From NCBI RefSeq assembly GCF_022664395.1, contig NZ_JAKRET010000004.1, positions 248,001 through 312,000 on the forward strand: DNA of 64,000 bases, read 5' to 3'. The notes under the pieces were generated by a model, which saw only the letters and a list, made by a program, of their open reading frames with translations, did no database searches and had not been told where the DNA came from. This DNA comes from Sphingomonas lacusdianchii. Its GTDB lineage: Bacteria > Pseudomonadota > Alphaproteobacteria > Sphingomonadales > Sphingomonadaceae. The position numbers were made by a program, and so were the translations under genes. Shown one piece after another: positions 34,745-46,273 of the stretch (position 1 is its first letter; every line of letters starts with the position of its first letter).

Positions 34745-37657
34745 ATGAAGCTTAATGTACGGACTGCGTTGCTCGCCTCGACGCTGATGGTCGGTTTCTC
34801 GACCTCGGCCATAGCACAGGACGCCACGACTGGAGTGGGTTCTGAACCTGCGCCACAGGAAGCACCTGCCGAGGACATCGTCGTCACCGGATCGCTCATC
34901 CGCAATCCCAATCTGGTCCAATCGTCGCCGGTCAATTCGGTTAGTTCGGAGGAACTCGAACTCCGGCAGACAAATGTCGCCGAACAGTTCCTGCGCGAAT
35001 TGCCGGGCGTGGTTCCCAGCATTGGTTCGGCCGTGAACAACGGCAATGGCGGCGCCTCGTTCGTCGACTTGCGTGGTCTAGGTGCCAATCGCAACCTCGT
35101 ACTGCTCGATGGATCGCGCATCGCACCTGCTGGTCTTGGCGGTATCACCGACCTGAACAACATTCCGCTTGCACTGCTGCAGCGGACCGACATCCTCACC
35201 GGCGGCGCATCGACCACTTATGGTGCAGACGCGGTGTCCGGCGTTATCAACTTCATCACCCGGCGTGATTTCTCGGGGATGGAAGCGACCGTCAGCGAGC
35301 AGATAACCGAACGTGGCGACGGCAACGTGTTCCGCGGCGATCTGACCCTGGGCGCGAACTTCGATGACGGACGCGGCAACGCCGTGTTCAGCATGGGGTA
35401 TCAGAAGGCGGACCCGGTTTATCAGGGCGATCGCGACTTTTCCGAATTCAACATCGATTCCTACACCGGTGCGCAGGGCGGTTCCGGAACGACGGTCCCG
35501 GGCCGTTTTACCGGTCTTGGCCTCGGCACCAACCAACAGATTGATCCGCAAACCGGTCGTCTCGTTCCGACGTACGCGCTCTTTAACTTCAACCCGCAGA
35601 ACATCTTCCAGACGCCGTTCGAGCGTTACAACATGTTCGGCGCGGCACATTACGAAGTTACCGACAATATCGAAGTATATGGTCGCGGATTGTTCTCGAA
35701 GAACACGGTGCAGACCGTTATTGCCTCTTCGGGTACGTTCGGCAACTCGCTGACGATCCCGTATTCGAACCCCTATCTGCCAGCGGCGGCGCGTGGTCAG
35801 ATTTGCGCTGCTAACGGTCTAACCGCAGCGCAGTGTGATGCGGCCGCCCTCGCGACCTCGACGACCGATCCGAACTACCGCACCTTTACGAGCAACGTCT
35901 CGCGTCGCTTCATTGAAGCGGGTCCGCGCCTGTCGACCTACACGACCACGCTGTTCGATTACCGCTTTGGCGTGCGCGGCGACATTACCAGCAACGTCCA
36001 GTTCGATATTTCGGGCGGATATGGCGAAAGTGAGAACGCACAACGCCAGAGCGGAAACGGTACGCGCACGCGGTTGCGTCAGGCGGCATTGGCAACGAAC
36101 ACCGCGACCTGCATCGACAACAGCAACGGTTGCGTCCCGATCAATTTGTTTGGTGCGGCCGGTACGATCACCCCTGACCAGCTCGGCTTCCTGCTCGGCG
36201 TCACGAACGGCACGACGACCAAGACCTCCTTGGCGCAGGCCCGCGGCGTCCTAAGCGGCGATCTGGGCTTCAACAGCCCGTTCGCAACGGACGCGATCTC
36301 GTTCGCGATCGGCGCCGAGTATCGCAAGTACACGGCGGCAGTGGTATCGGATGAACTGACGCAGCGCCCGAACGAAGTGCTCGGCAACGGCGCGGCATCG
36401 CCTGATGTGGCAGGCCAGTATAACGTGAAGGAAGGCTTCGCGGAACTGATCGTCCCGCTTGTCGCGGAGCGTCCGTTCTTTCACAGCCTGACGGTGGAAG
36501 CGGGTGGTCGTGTATCGTCCTATTCCACGGCAGGAACCAACTGGACGTGGAAAGCCGGCGGTACGTGGGAGCCTGTCCAGGCAATCCGCATTCGCGGGAA
36601 TTATCAGAAGGCGGCTCGTGCGCCGAACATCGGCGAACTGTTCGCGCCGTCGGTTATCGGACTCGACAACTCGGCTTCCGATCCCTGCGCCGGAACCGGC
36701 GTCACGGCTGGCTCCGCCTTGGGTCAGGTCTGCGCCGCGCAGATCGTCGCTGGCGGCGCCACCGCCGCTCGTGCCCAGCAGCTGATCGGCACGATCCCGC
36801 TGCCTTCCGCGGGTCAGGTCAACGTCTCGACCGGCGGCAATCCGAACCTCAACGTCGAAAAGGCGACGACGTGGACGATCGGCGCCGTGCTGCAGCCCGA
36901 TTTCCTGCCTGGCTTCAACGCCAGCGTCGACTATTACAACATTGCGGTGCAGGACGCGATCACGTCGCCGACGGTCGGTGACGTGTTTGCGAGCTGCTAC
37001 TCGCCGCTACAGGCCGCTACGTCGGCTGGTTGTCGGGCGATCGGTCGCGATCCGATCGACGGCAGCCTCAACGGTGAAGCAACCGGTTTGGCTCTGCCGC
37101 TTTCGAACCTGGGTCGGATCAAGACCGACGGTATCGACGTCTCGCTGAACTACCGGCAGAAGCTCGGTTTCGGTGCTTTGGCATTGTCGTTCATCGGCAA
37201 CTGGACCAACAGCAACAGGTTCCAGGCGACCCCGACGTCGATCAACCGGGAATGCGTCGGCTATTACAGTGTCAACTGCTTGTCGATCCAGCCGGAGTTC
37301 AGCTTCAATCAGCGGACGACGTTGACAATCGGTGCAGCCGACATTTCGTTGCTGTGGCGGTATATCGATGCCGTCTCGTATGAGCCGGCGGCACTTGCCG
37401 ACGACATCGCCAATGGCGGCGGACCGCTGGAGGAATTCCGTCGCATCGGAGCCGAGCATTATTTCGACCTCACGACCCGGTTCGGCGTGACCGATAACTT
37501 CGACTTCACGATCTCCGCTCTGAACCTGTTCGACAACCAGCCAAAGGTGGTCGGTGCATCGATCGGTACAACGGCCTTCAACAGCGGCAACGTCTATCCG
37601 TCGACCTATGACGCCTTGGGTCGCCGTTTCGCTGCCAGCGTCCGGTTGCGCTTCTGA
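34745..37657 (+). CDS. TonB-dependent receptor
   Basis: 970 aa from the ATG at 34745 (GATAGGGG about 7 bp upstream). Signal peptide ends at AIA-QD. TonB-box-like DIVVTGSLIRN, then plug motifs NVAEQFLRELPGVVPSIG, FVDLRGLGANRNLVLLDGSRI and LLQRTDILTGGASTTYGADAVSGVINFITRRDF. The barrel ends with FAASVRLRF. Extracellular loops contain Cys pairs (ICAANGLTAAQC, TCIDNSNGC). It is built like the previous receptor and its codon choice is slightly less GC-extreme than neighbouring operons. A perfect terminator follows. No STN domain. No enzyme gene lies beside it, so the ligand is unknown. Confidence 0.92.
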   Translation: MKLNVRTALLASTLMVGFSTSAIAQDATTGVGSEPAPQEAPAEDIVVTGSLIRNPNLVQSSPVNSVSSEELELRQTNVAEQFLRELPGVVPSIGSAVNNGNGGASFVDLRGLGANRNLVLLDGSRIAPAGLGGITDLNNIPLALLQRTDILTGGASTTYGADAVSGVINFITRRDFSGMEATVSEQITERGDGNVFRGDLTLGANFDDGRGNAVFSMGYQKADPVYQGDRDFSEFNIDSYTGAQGGSGTTVPGRFTGLGLGTNQQIDPQTGRLVPTYALFNFNPQNIFQTPFERYNMFGAAHYEVTDNIEVYGRGLFSKNTVQTVIASSGTFGNSLTIPYSNPYLPAAARGQICAANGLTAAQCDAAALATSTTDPNYRTFTSNVSRRFIEAGPRLSTYTTTLFDYRFGVRGDITSNVQFDISGGYGESENAQRQSGNGTRTRLRQAALATNTATCIDNSNGCVPINLFGAAGTITPDQLGFLLGVTNGTTTKTSLAQARGVLSGDLGFNSPFATDAISFAIGAEYRKYTAAVVSDELTQRPNEVLGNGAASPDVAGQYNVKEGFAELIVPLVAERPFFHSLTVEAGGRVSSYSTAGTNWTWKAGGTWEPVQAIRIRGNYQKAARAPNIGELFAPSVIGLDNSASDPCAGTGVTAGSALGQVCAAQIVAGGATAARAQQLIGTIPLPSAGQVNVSTGGNPNLNVEKATTWTIGAVLQPDFLPGFNASVDYYNIAVQDAITSPTVGDVFASCYSPLQAATSAGCRAIGRDPIDGSLNGEATGLALPLSNLGRIKTDGIDVSLNYRQKLGFGALALSFIGNWTNSNRFQATPTSINRECVGYYSVNCLSIQPEFSFNQRTTLTIGAADISLLWRYIDAVSYEPAALADDIANGGGPLEEFRRIGAEHYFDLTTRFGVTDNFDFTISALNLFDNQPKVVGASIGTTAFNSGNVYPSTYDALGRRFAASVRLRF

Positions 37658-37691
37658 TACATCGATTAGCGTATTCAGGACTTGACTGAGG

Positions 37692-37720
37692 AGGGGCGGG
37701 ATTTGATCCCGCCCCTTTTT
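37692..37720 (+). terminator. Rho-independent terminator after second TonB receptor
   Basis: Perfect 11-bp stem AGGGGCGGGAT/ATCCCGCCCCT (37692-37702, 37706-37716), loop TTG, followed by TTTT. It lies 34 bp after the stop. Confidence 0.92.
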
Positions 37721-37784
37721 ACTTACTGGCATGCTATAAAATTTGAGGTAGAATGACCCTGTCTTGCGATAGGAAGGAATGTTG

Positions 37785-38018
37785 ATGCTGATGTTCGTAA
37801 CTACTCTGTTTGTCGGACTCGTCGGTCAGCAGGCAACGTCATCATCTCCCCCGGTTGCGACCGCGCCGAAGCTAATCTGCAAGCGTACGTTGGACACTGG
37901 TTCGAACGTTCGCGGCAAAAAGGTCTGCCTGACCGCAAAGCAGTGGGATCAGGTGGCGCGGCAGGGACAGGAACTCGGGCGTTCAATGCTTCCTGCGCTC
38001 GTCACCCAGAACCAATAA
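37785..38018 (+). CDS. Small exported protein of unknown function
   Basis: About 77 aa. AGGAAGGA (37771-37778) fits the ATG at 37785 best; ATGs at 37779 and 37791 are in the same frame. A short hydrophobic leader (MLMFVTTLFVGLVG) suggests export. The mature part has a Cys pair in the pattern KLICKRTLDTGSNVRGKKVCLTA (key motif C-K-R-x-DTGS-x6-KKVCLT), followed by a short amphipathic helix WDQVARQGQELGRSM. Small periplasmic proteins with this TGS...CLT core are familiar in sphingomonads, but no function is known to me. It sits between a receptor terminator and the convergent clpB end. Confidence 0.7.
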   Translation: MLMFVTTLFVGLVGQQATSSSPPVATAPKLICKRTLDTGSNVRGKKVCLTAKQWDQVARQGQELGRSMLPALVTQNQ

Positions 38019-38050
38019 AGTTTGGTCGAGGGTGGCGAGCGCGGTCGCCG

Positions 38051-40627
<2,577 letters not shown>

Positions 40628-40653
40628 ATCGGTCCCCTGTGATGTTGGCGGCG

Positions 40654-40681
40654 ATATGGTGTGGCAAATGGGCAACACAAG
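40654..40681 (-). promoter_or_regulatory. Candidate sigma-32 (RpoH) promoter of clpB
   Basis: On the minus strand, CTTGTG (40681-40676), 16-bp spacer, CCATAT (40659-40654). This resembles the alphaproteobacterial heat-shock pattern CTTG ... CYTAT and fits the gene's role. The -10 element is only a partial match. Confidence 0.4.
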
Positions 40682-40722
40682 GGGGCGTGCATCGTTTGGC
40701 AAGGCACGGCGTTGGAGCCGCG

Positions 40723-41916
40723 ATGGCACATGGCGTTCGCATTCTCGGCTGGGCATTGGTGTGGATCGTCGCGGTCCTGTGCCTCGCCGTCACGATCGTC
40801 CCGCGCTTCCTCGACCGCATTTATTATCGCGGCGTCGCGGGCGACCATTTCGACGGCGCGCGCTTCTTCAACCCCGATGGCGACGACACGTCCGCGCCAC
40901 CGGGCGGCAGCCGCAGCGGCTTCTTCTGGCGACAGGTGACCGGCAGCGACGGCCGCCCGCCATGGCCTGCGCAGGTGCCGGTCCGGCCCGCACGGCCCGC
41001 CGAACTGCTGTCCGCCGCAACGCCCCCGGCGCGCGATCCCGGTCGGACGCCGATGCGGGTGACGTGGATCGGCCATGCATCGGTGCTGGTCCAGACCCCC
41101 GGCCTCAACATCCTGACCGATCCGGTGTGGAGCGAGCGCGCCGGGCCGTTCGGCTTCGGCCCGAGACGCGTCGCGGCCCCCGGTATCGCGCTGGCGGAGC
41201 TGCCGAAGATCGACCTGATCGTCATCAGCCACAATCATTACGATCATCTCGACCTCGCCACGTTGAAGACGCTGTACGACCGCGACCGGCCGGCGATCGT
41301 CACTGCCCTTGGCAACGACGCGATCCTGCGCAGCGCCGGCATCGCCGCGACCGCGCTCGACTGGCGACAGGTGCAACGGGTGGCGGGGGCCAACGTCCAT
41401 GTCGTGCGCAACCATCACTGGTCGAGCCGCTGGTTCGTCGACCGCAACCGCGCCTTGTGGTCGGCCTTCGTCGTCGAACTGCCCGGCGGCAATTTGTTCT
41501 TCGCGGGCGATACCGGCATGGGCGACGGCCGCTGGGTGGAGGAGGCGAGGGCGCTCGGCCCGATCCGCCTCGCTTTGATCCCGATCGGCGCGTTCCGGTT
41601 CCAGCCGGGACAGATGGCGAGCGGCGCGCATATCGGACCCGTAGACGCGCTCGACGTGTTCCGCCGGCTGGAGGCGTCGCGCGGCATCGCCATTCATTGG
41701 GGCACGTTCCGCCTCTCCTATGAAGGCTATGCGACCCCGCCCAGATTGCTGAGCGCGGCGAAGGGCTGTGCCGGGGTCACCGATCGCCGCTTCGGCGCGG
41801 TCGTGATCGGCCGCCCGGTCAACATCGCGCCGATGACCGCCGCTACCGCACCGCCGTTCGATCGGGACGCCGTGCTGCGCTGTCTGGCGGGGCCGGCAGG
41901 CAACGGCCTGCCGTGA
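40723..41916 (+). CDS. Metallo-beta-lactamase-fold hydrolase, NAPE-PLD/UlaG-like
   Basis: 397 aa from the ATG at 40723 (GGAG 8 bp upstream). One N-terminal membrane anchor ([21 protein letters not shown], residues about 8-28, hydrophobic core) places the enzyme on the periplasmic face. The lactamase fold has [29 protein letters not shown], the zinc motif [33 protein letters not shown] and [12 protein letters not shown]. This order matches the NAPE-PLD-like family, which cleaves phosphodiesters or other substrates; the actual substrate is unknown. It is divergent from clpB and its start lies 95 bp from the clpB start, so heat-shock co-control is possible but not shown. Confidence 0.85.
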   Translation: MAHGVRILGWALVWIVAVLCLAVTIVPRFLDRIYYRGVAGDHFDGARFFNPDGDDTSAPPGGSRSGFFWRQVTGSDGRPPWPAQVPVRPARPAELLSAATPPARDPGRTPMRVTWIGHASVLVQTPGLNILTDPVWSERAGPFGFGPRRVAAPGIALAELPKIDLIVISHNHYDHLDLATLKTLYDRDRPAIVTALGNDAILRSAGIAATALDWRQVQRVAGANVHVVRNHHWSSRWFVDRNRALWSAFVVELPGGNLFFAGDTGMGDGRWVEEARALGPIRLALIPIGAFRFQPGQMASGAHIGPVDALDVFRRLEASRGIAIHWGTFRLSYEGYATPPRLLSAAKGCAGVTDRRFGAVVIGRPVNIAPMTAATAPPFDRDAVLRCLAGPAGNGLP

Positions 41917-41962
41917 GCGAGAATGTCCACTCGCGATCCACCTTCGTCGTCACGCCGGATCA

Positions 41963-42126
41963 TGCCCAGACCTCCGCGAACGTCCGCTCCACCGTGTCCC
42001 CGCGAAGGCGGGGATCCAGAGTTACCCTCGCAAAGCTTTGTTTTGCTTGGCCCTAGACCCTCGCCTGCGCGGGGGTACGGATGGGTTTCAGCATAGGCCA
42101 GGGACGTTCGCAAAGGTTTCGATCAA
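41963..42126. repeat. Composite MITE-like palindromic repeat, copy 2
   Basis: Occupies most of the 308-bp gap 41917-42224. The left tail near 41966-41986 reads AGACCTCCGCGAACGTCC. The inner units are CCCCGCGAAGGCGGGG (41999-42014) and CGCCTGCGCGGGGGTAC, and the right inverted tail (42101-42125) is GGGACGTTCGCAAAGGTTTC. Copies 1 and 3 have the same order and size. The rest of the gap, 42127-42224, is the leader of the isovaleryl-CoA dehydrogenase gene with GGAGAGAGAC before the ATG. Confidence 0.65.
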
Positions 42127-42224
42127 ACCCGGTGTGACGATGCCATGCTTGCGCTCCGCCAACCAACCCGCCTATTGGTAACGCCAGATACGATCCGGCA
42201 AAGACCGGACCATAGGAGAGAGAC

Positions 42225-43385
42225 ATGCTCGATTTCGCGCTCGGCGAGATGGCCGATGCCATTCGCGAGACCACGCAGCGCTTCGCCGCCGATCGCATCG
42301 CGCCGATCGCCGCCGCCGTCGATGCCGAGGATCGCTTTCCGCAAGAACTCTGGCCCGAAATGGGCGCGCTCGGCCTGCACGGCATCACCGTAAGCGAGGA
42401 AGATGGCGGCCTCGGCCTCGGCTATCTCGAACATGTCGTCGCCTGCGAGGAAGTCGCCCGCGCCTCCGCCTCGGTCGGCCTGTCCTATGGCGCGCATTCC
42501 AACCTGTGCGTCAATCAGATCGCGCGCTGGGGATCGCCTGAGCAGAAGGCGAAATATCTCCCCAAACTCATCAGCGGCGAACATGTCGGGTCGCTCGCCA
42601 TGTCCGAAGCCGGTGCCGGCTCCGACGTCGTGTCGATGAAGCTGCGCGCCGACAAGGTCGATGGCGGCTATCGGCTGAACGGCACCAAATTCTGGATCAC
42701 CAACGCCCCCTATGCCGCGACGCTGGTCGTCTATGCCAAGACCGCACTGGACGCGGGATCGAAGGGGATTACCGCCTTTCTGATCGAGAAGGACTTTGCC
42801 GGTTTCGCAATCGGCCAGAAGATCGACAAGATGGGAATGCGCGGATCGCCGACCGCCGAACTGGTCTTCAACGACTGTTTCGTGCCGGAGGAGAACGTCA
42901 TGGGGCCGCTGAACGGTGGCGTCGGCGTGCTGATGAGCGGCCTCGATTACGAACGCGTCGTGCTGTCGGGCATCCAGTTGGGGCTGATGCAGGCGTGCCT
43001 CGACACCGTCCTGCCGTACGTCGCCGAGCGCAAGCAGTTCGGCAAGCCGATCGGCGCGTTCCAGCTGATGCAGGGCAAGATCGCCGACATGTCGGTCGCG
43101 CTCAATTCGGCGCGGGCCTATGTGTACGCGGTGGCCCGCGCCTGCGACGCCGGCCGTACCACCCGCCACGACGCTGCGGGCGCGATCCTGCTGGCGTCGG
43201 AAAATGCGGTGAAGGTCGCCAATGACGCGATCCAGGCGCTGGGCGGCGCGGGCTATACGAAGGACTGGCCGGTCGAACGCTATTATCGCGATGCGAAGCT
43301 GCTCGACATCGGTGCCGGAACCAACGAAGTTCGCCGTATGCTGATCGGTCGCGAATTGCTGGGCGAGGGGACGCGCGCACAATGA
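42225..43385 (+). CDS. ivd: Isovaleryl-CoA dehydrogenase
   Basis: FAD flavoprotein of leucine degradation: isovaleryl-CoA to 3-methylcrotonyl-CoA. 386 aa. Acyl-CoA dehydrogenase landmarks are [67 protein letters not shown] and [22 protein letters not shown]. The glutamate in [11 protein letters not shown] is at the position used as catalytic base in isovaleryl-type enzymes, which separates it from short-chain relatives. It is the first gene of the leucine operon; its stop overlaps the mccB start (ATGA). GGAGAGAGAC precedes the ATG. Confidence 0.93.
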   Translation: MLDFALGEMADAIRETTQRFAADRIAPIAAAVDAEDRFPQELWPEMGALGLHGITVSEEDGGLGLGYLEHVVACEEVARASASVGLSYGAHSNLCVNQIARWGSPEQKAKYLPKLISGEHVGSLAMSEAGAGSDVVSMKLRADKVDGGYRLNGTKFWITNAPYAATLVVYAKTALDAGSKGITAFLIEKDFAGFAIGQKIDKMGMRGSPTAELVFNDCFVPEENVMGPLNGGVGVLMSGLDYERVVLSGIQLGLMQACLDTVLPYVAERKQFGKPIGAFQLMQGKIADMSVALNSARAYVYAVARACDAGRTTRHDAAGAILLASENAVKVANDAIQALGGAGYTKDWPVERYYRDAKLLDIGAGTNEVRRMLIGRELLGEGTRAQ

Positions 43386-44977
43386 CGGTGCTGCCGACGC
43401 TGGTCGATCGCGGGTCGGACGCCTTCGCCGCCAATGCCGCGCACAACGAAGCGCTCGCTGCCGATCTTCGCGAACGTACCGCCCGCACCGCATCGGGCGG
43501 ACCCGAGCGTAGCCGCGAACGCCATGTCGCGCGCGGCAAGCTGTTGCCGCGCGACCGCATCCACCGCCTGCTCGACGCCGGATCGCCCTTCCTCGAAATC
43601 GGCGCGCTGGCGGCGGGCGGCATGTATGGCGACGAGGCTCCGGCGGCGGGCGTGATCGCCGGCATTGGCCGCGTCCTTGGCCGGCAGGTGATGGTCGTCG
43701 CCAACGATCCGACCGTAAAGGGCGGCGCGTACTTTCCGATGACGGTCAAGAAGCATCTCCGTGCGCAGGAGATCGCATCGGAAAACCATCTGCCTTGCAT
43801 CTATCTGGTCGACAGCGGCGGCGCGAACCTGCCGCATCAGGCGGAGGTGTTTCCCGACCGCGATCATTTCGGCCGCATCTTCTTCAATCAGGCAAACATG
43901 TCGGCAAGGGGCATTCCGCAGATCGCCTGCGTGCTCGGCAGTTGCACGGCGGGCGGCGCCTATGTCCCCGCCATGTCCGACGAAACGGTGATCGTGCGCG
44001 GGCAGGGGACGATCTTCCTCGCCGGCCCGCCGCTGGTCAAGGCCGCGACCGGCGAGGTCATCAGCGCCGAGGAACTGGGCGGAGCCGACACCCATGGCCG
44101 CAAATCGGGCGTGGTCGATCATGTCGCGGAGGATGATGAGCAGGCGCTGCTGATCGTCCGCGATATCGTCGCGACCTTGCCACCGCCGCGCCGCGCGGAA
44201 CTGGCGCTGGCCGACCCGCGTCCGCCGCTCCACGACGCGGCCGACCTGGCCGGGATCGTGCCGACCGACGTCCGCGCGCCCTATGACGTGCGCGAAGTGA
44301 TTGGCCGGTTGGTCGACGGATCGGAACTGCATGAATTCAAGCCACTCTACGGCACGACGTTGGTCTGCGGCTTCGCGCGCATCTGGGGGATGCCGGTCGC
44401 GATCCTCGCGAACAACGGCGTGCTCTTCTCCGAAAGCGCGCAGAAGGGCGCGCATTTCATCGAACTCGCCTGTCAGCGCCGCACGCCGTTGCTGTTCCTC
44501 CAGAATATCTCGGGCTTCATGGTCGGCGGCAAATATGAGGCGGAAGGCATTGCGAAACATGGCGCAAAGCTGGTCACCGCCGTCGCCACCGCACAGGTGC
44601 CGAAACTGACCGTGCTGATCGGCGGCAGCTTCGGTGCCGGCAATTACGGCATGTGCGGGCGGGCCTATTCGCCCCGCTTCCTGTTCACCTGGCCCAACAG
44701 CCGCATCTCGGTGATGGGCGGCGAACAGGCGGCGAGCGTGCTCGCGACCGTCCACCGCGACGCCGATACGTGGACGCCCGACGAAGCCGAAGCGTTCAAG
44801 ACCCCGATCCGCGATCGCTACGAAGCGGAAGGCAGCCCCTATTACGCCACCGCCCGGCTATGGGACGATGGCGTGATCCTCCCCGAACAGACCAGAGACG
44901 TGCTCGGCCTCGCTTTGTCGGCGACGCTCAACGCGCCCATCGCCGACCGCGCGCAGTTTGGCATCTTCCGGATGTGA
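43382..44977 (+). CDS. mccB: 3-Methylcrotonyl-CoA carboxylase, carboxyltransferase (beta) subunit
   Basis: 531 aa. Transfers carboxyl from biotin to 3-methylcrotonyl-CoA in leucine breakdown. The N-terminal carboxyltransferase half has [60 protein letters not shown] and [23 protein letters not shown]. The C-terminal half has [50 protein letters not shown] and [13 protein letters not shown]. This is full length and typical for MccB rather than propionyl-CoA carboxylase. It overlaps ivd by 4 bp. A 277-bp stretch with palindromic repeats separates it from the next gene, where an enoyl-CoA hydratase gene often sits in other genomes. Confidence 0.94.
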   Translation: MTVLPTLVDRGSDAFAANAAHNEALAADLRERTARTASGGPERSRERHVARGKLLPRDRIHRLLDAGSPFLEIGALAAGGMYGDEAPAAGVIAGIGRVLGRQVMVVANDPTVKGGAYFPMTVKKHLRAQEIASENHLPCIYLVDSGGANLPHQAEVFPDRDHFGRIFFNQANMSARGIPQIACVLGSCTAGGAYVPAMSDETVIVRGQGTIFLAGPPLVKAATGEVISAEELGGADTHGRKSGVVDHVAEDDEQALLIVRDIVATLPPPRRAELALADPRPPLHDAADLAGIVPTDVRAPYDVREVIGRLVDGSELHEFKPLYGTTLVCGFARIWGMPVAILANNGVLFSESAQKGAHFIELACQRRTPLLFLQNISGFMVGGKYEAEGIAKHGAKLVTAVATAQVPKLTVLIGGSFGAGNYGMCGRAYSPRFLFTWPNSRISVMGGEQAASVLATVHRDADTWTPDEAEAFKTPIRDRYEAEGSPYYATARLWDDGVILPEQTRDVLGLALSATLNAPIADRAQFGIFRM

Positions 44978-45010
44978 TGATGAGGATTGCGCGATCCCAC
45001 CGGTCAGTTC

Positions 45011-45228
45011 GTACCCCGGCGAAGGCCGGGGCCCAGTTGGGGGACGACAATGGCTGGCACGCACCGGCGGTAACTGGCCCCCCGCCCGCGCCGGGGCACG
45101 CGATCGTTCGAGGCAGGACCTCGCCCAACCCACTGGACGTACCCCGGCGCAGGCCGGGGCCCAGTTGGGGAACCTTACCGAATGACCGCCGCCGGCCCGT
45201 AACTGGACCCCGGCCTTCGCCGGGGTAC
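45011..45228. repeat. Four palindromic repeat units as two inverted pairs
   Basis: Units at 45011-45043, 45072-45099 (inverted), 45139-45168 and 45200-45227 (inverted) carry TACCCCGGCGAAGGCCGGGG and CCAGTTGG or their variants. They share the core of the composite repeats at 10408 and 62075 but lack the outer tails. They lie between mccB and the DUF3088-fusion gene, inside what looks like an operon. Confidence 0.75.
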
Positions 45229-45254
45229 GGCCCGCTTGGGGAAGGTGCGGCCGC

Positions 45255-46157
45255 ATGACCACCATCTCCAACCTCCCCCCGATCCGCCCGACCGGGCCGA
45301 CCGAACCCGCCTTCACCCCGGCAAAGACCCCGACCGGGCCGGCGTCCGGCTTCACCCCCGACCCGAACACCGGCATCGATAGCGTCGCCTATGACGCGAT
45401 CCTCGCCATGGTCACCCGCGCCATCGCCAGCCTGCCGCCGGGCACCGCGCTGTCGAGCTTCCTGCACACCGTCGCCCGCGTCACCGCCGAAGTTGAGGCG
45501 CAGCTTGCCGCCGCCCCGAACCCCCGCGACGGCGGCACGCTGACGCCCGAGGCGAAGGCGACCACTGCCCAGGCCGAGGCGATCGCCCAGCGTCTCGCCG
45601 CCGCCTTCGCGCCCGATCCGGTCACCGCGCGCGCCGCGATCGCCGATGCGTTTCAGCCAAATCCGGCGTCCGCGCCGGAGGTTAGCGCCCGCGACCTCGC
45701 GCTCGCCGCTGCCGCAATGCTCGGCCCGCGCGTCGACTTCACGCCACAGCCGCCCGCTTCGTCCCCGACCAGCGTCGATCCCGACGCCGACCCTATCCCT
45801 ACGGAACAGCCCATGCGCGACCGCCTCTATCTGCTCGACCCGCAATTCGAAGACCCGGCCTATCCCGGCCGCAGCTTCTATTGCCGCGACTGTGTCACCA
45901 TCGACGGCCTGCTGGCCCGTTTCCCCGACAAGGCGTCCGAGCTGGAGGTGATCCGCATCCCCTATCCGCGCCCCCGCGACGCGGTGATCGCGGTAGTGGG
46001 AGAGGCGCACCAGAACCTGCCGCTATTGGTCCTCGCCCCGGGTGCCGATGCCGCCCTTGCGGACGGCCGTCACGGCGACACCCGCTTCGTCAGCGACTTC
46101 AAGGGGCTGCTCCACGCGCTCCATATCCGTCACGGTTTCCCGGAGGCGCATCCATGA
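45255..46157 (+). CDS. DUF3088 domain protein with an unusual N-terminal extension
   Basis: 300 aa from the ATG at 45255 (GGGGAAGGTG upstream). The C-terminal 114 residues (from M187, base 45813) look like a complete DUF3088 thioredoxin-like domain: RLYLLDPQFEDPAYPGRSFYC, a CRDC motif (C210, C213), AVVGEAHQNLPLLVLAP and FVSDFKGLLHAL. The first 186 residues are Pro/Thr/Ala-rich with helical stretches (YDAILAMVTRAIASLPPGTALSSFLH is typical). They match no family I know. Codons in this part are as GC-rich at third positions as its neighbours, so it appears translated. Translation from an internal ATG at 45813 is possible. It overlaps the next ORF by 4 bp. Its role in leucine catabolism is unknown. 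Confidence 0.65.
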   Translation: MTTISNLPPIRPTGPTEPAFTPAKTPTGPASGFTPDPNTGIDSVAYDAILAMVTRAIASLPPGTALSSFLHTVARVTAEVEAQLAAAPNPRDGGTLTPEAKATTAQAEAIAQRLAAAFAPDPVTARAAIADAFQPNPASAPEVSARDLALAAAAMLGPRVDFTPQPPASSPTSVDPDADPIPTEQPMRDRLYLLDPQFEDPAYPGRSFYCRDCVTIDGLLARFPDKASELEVIRIPYPRPRDAVIAVVGEAHQNLPLLVLAPGADAALADGRHGDTRFVSDFKGLLHALHIRHGFPEAHP

Positions 46158-46273
46158 CGCTTTCCTACACGCTTCCTCCGACCTATCCTGTCCCGCCCGC
46201 CGGGCGCGTCGCCGCGACCGCTCGCGAAAGCCTTCTACGTGGCACCTTCGTCACCTTCGGGGACGTCCGGTGA
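46154..46273 (+). CDS. Possible 39-aa microprotein bridging two operon genes
   Basis: Starts at ATG 46154, overlapping the previous stop as ATGA, and ends with TGA at 46271-46273, overlapping the mccA start as GTGA. The peptide begins MTLSYTLPPTYPVPPAGR and ends LLRGTFVTFGDVR. No family is recognised. The phrase FVTF also occurs in a non-coding frame near 53700, so part may derive from a short repeat. Even if not functional, it could serve to couple translation of mccA to the gene before it. Confidence 0.4.
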   Translation: MTLSYTLPPTYPVPPAGRVAATARESLLRGTFVTFGDVR

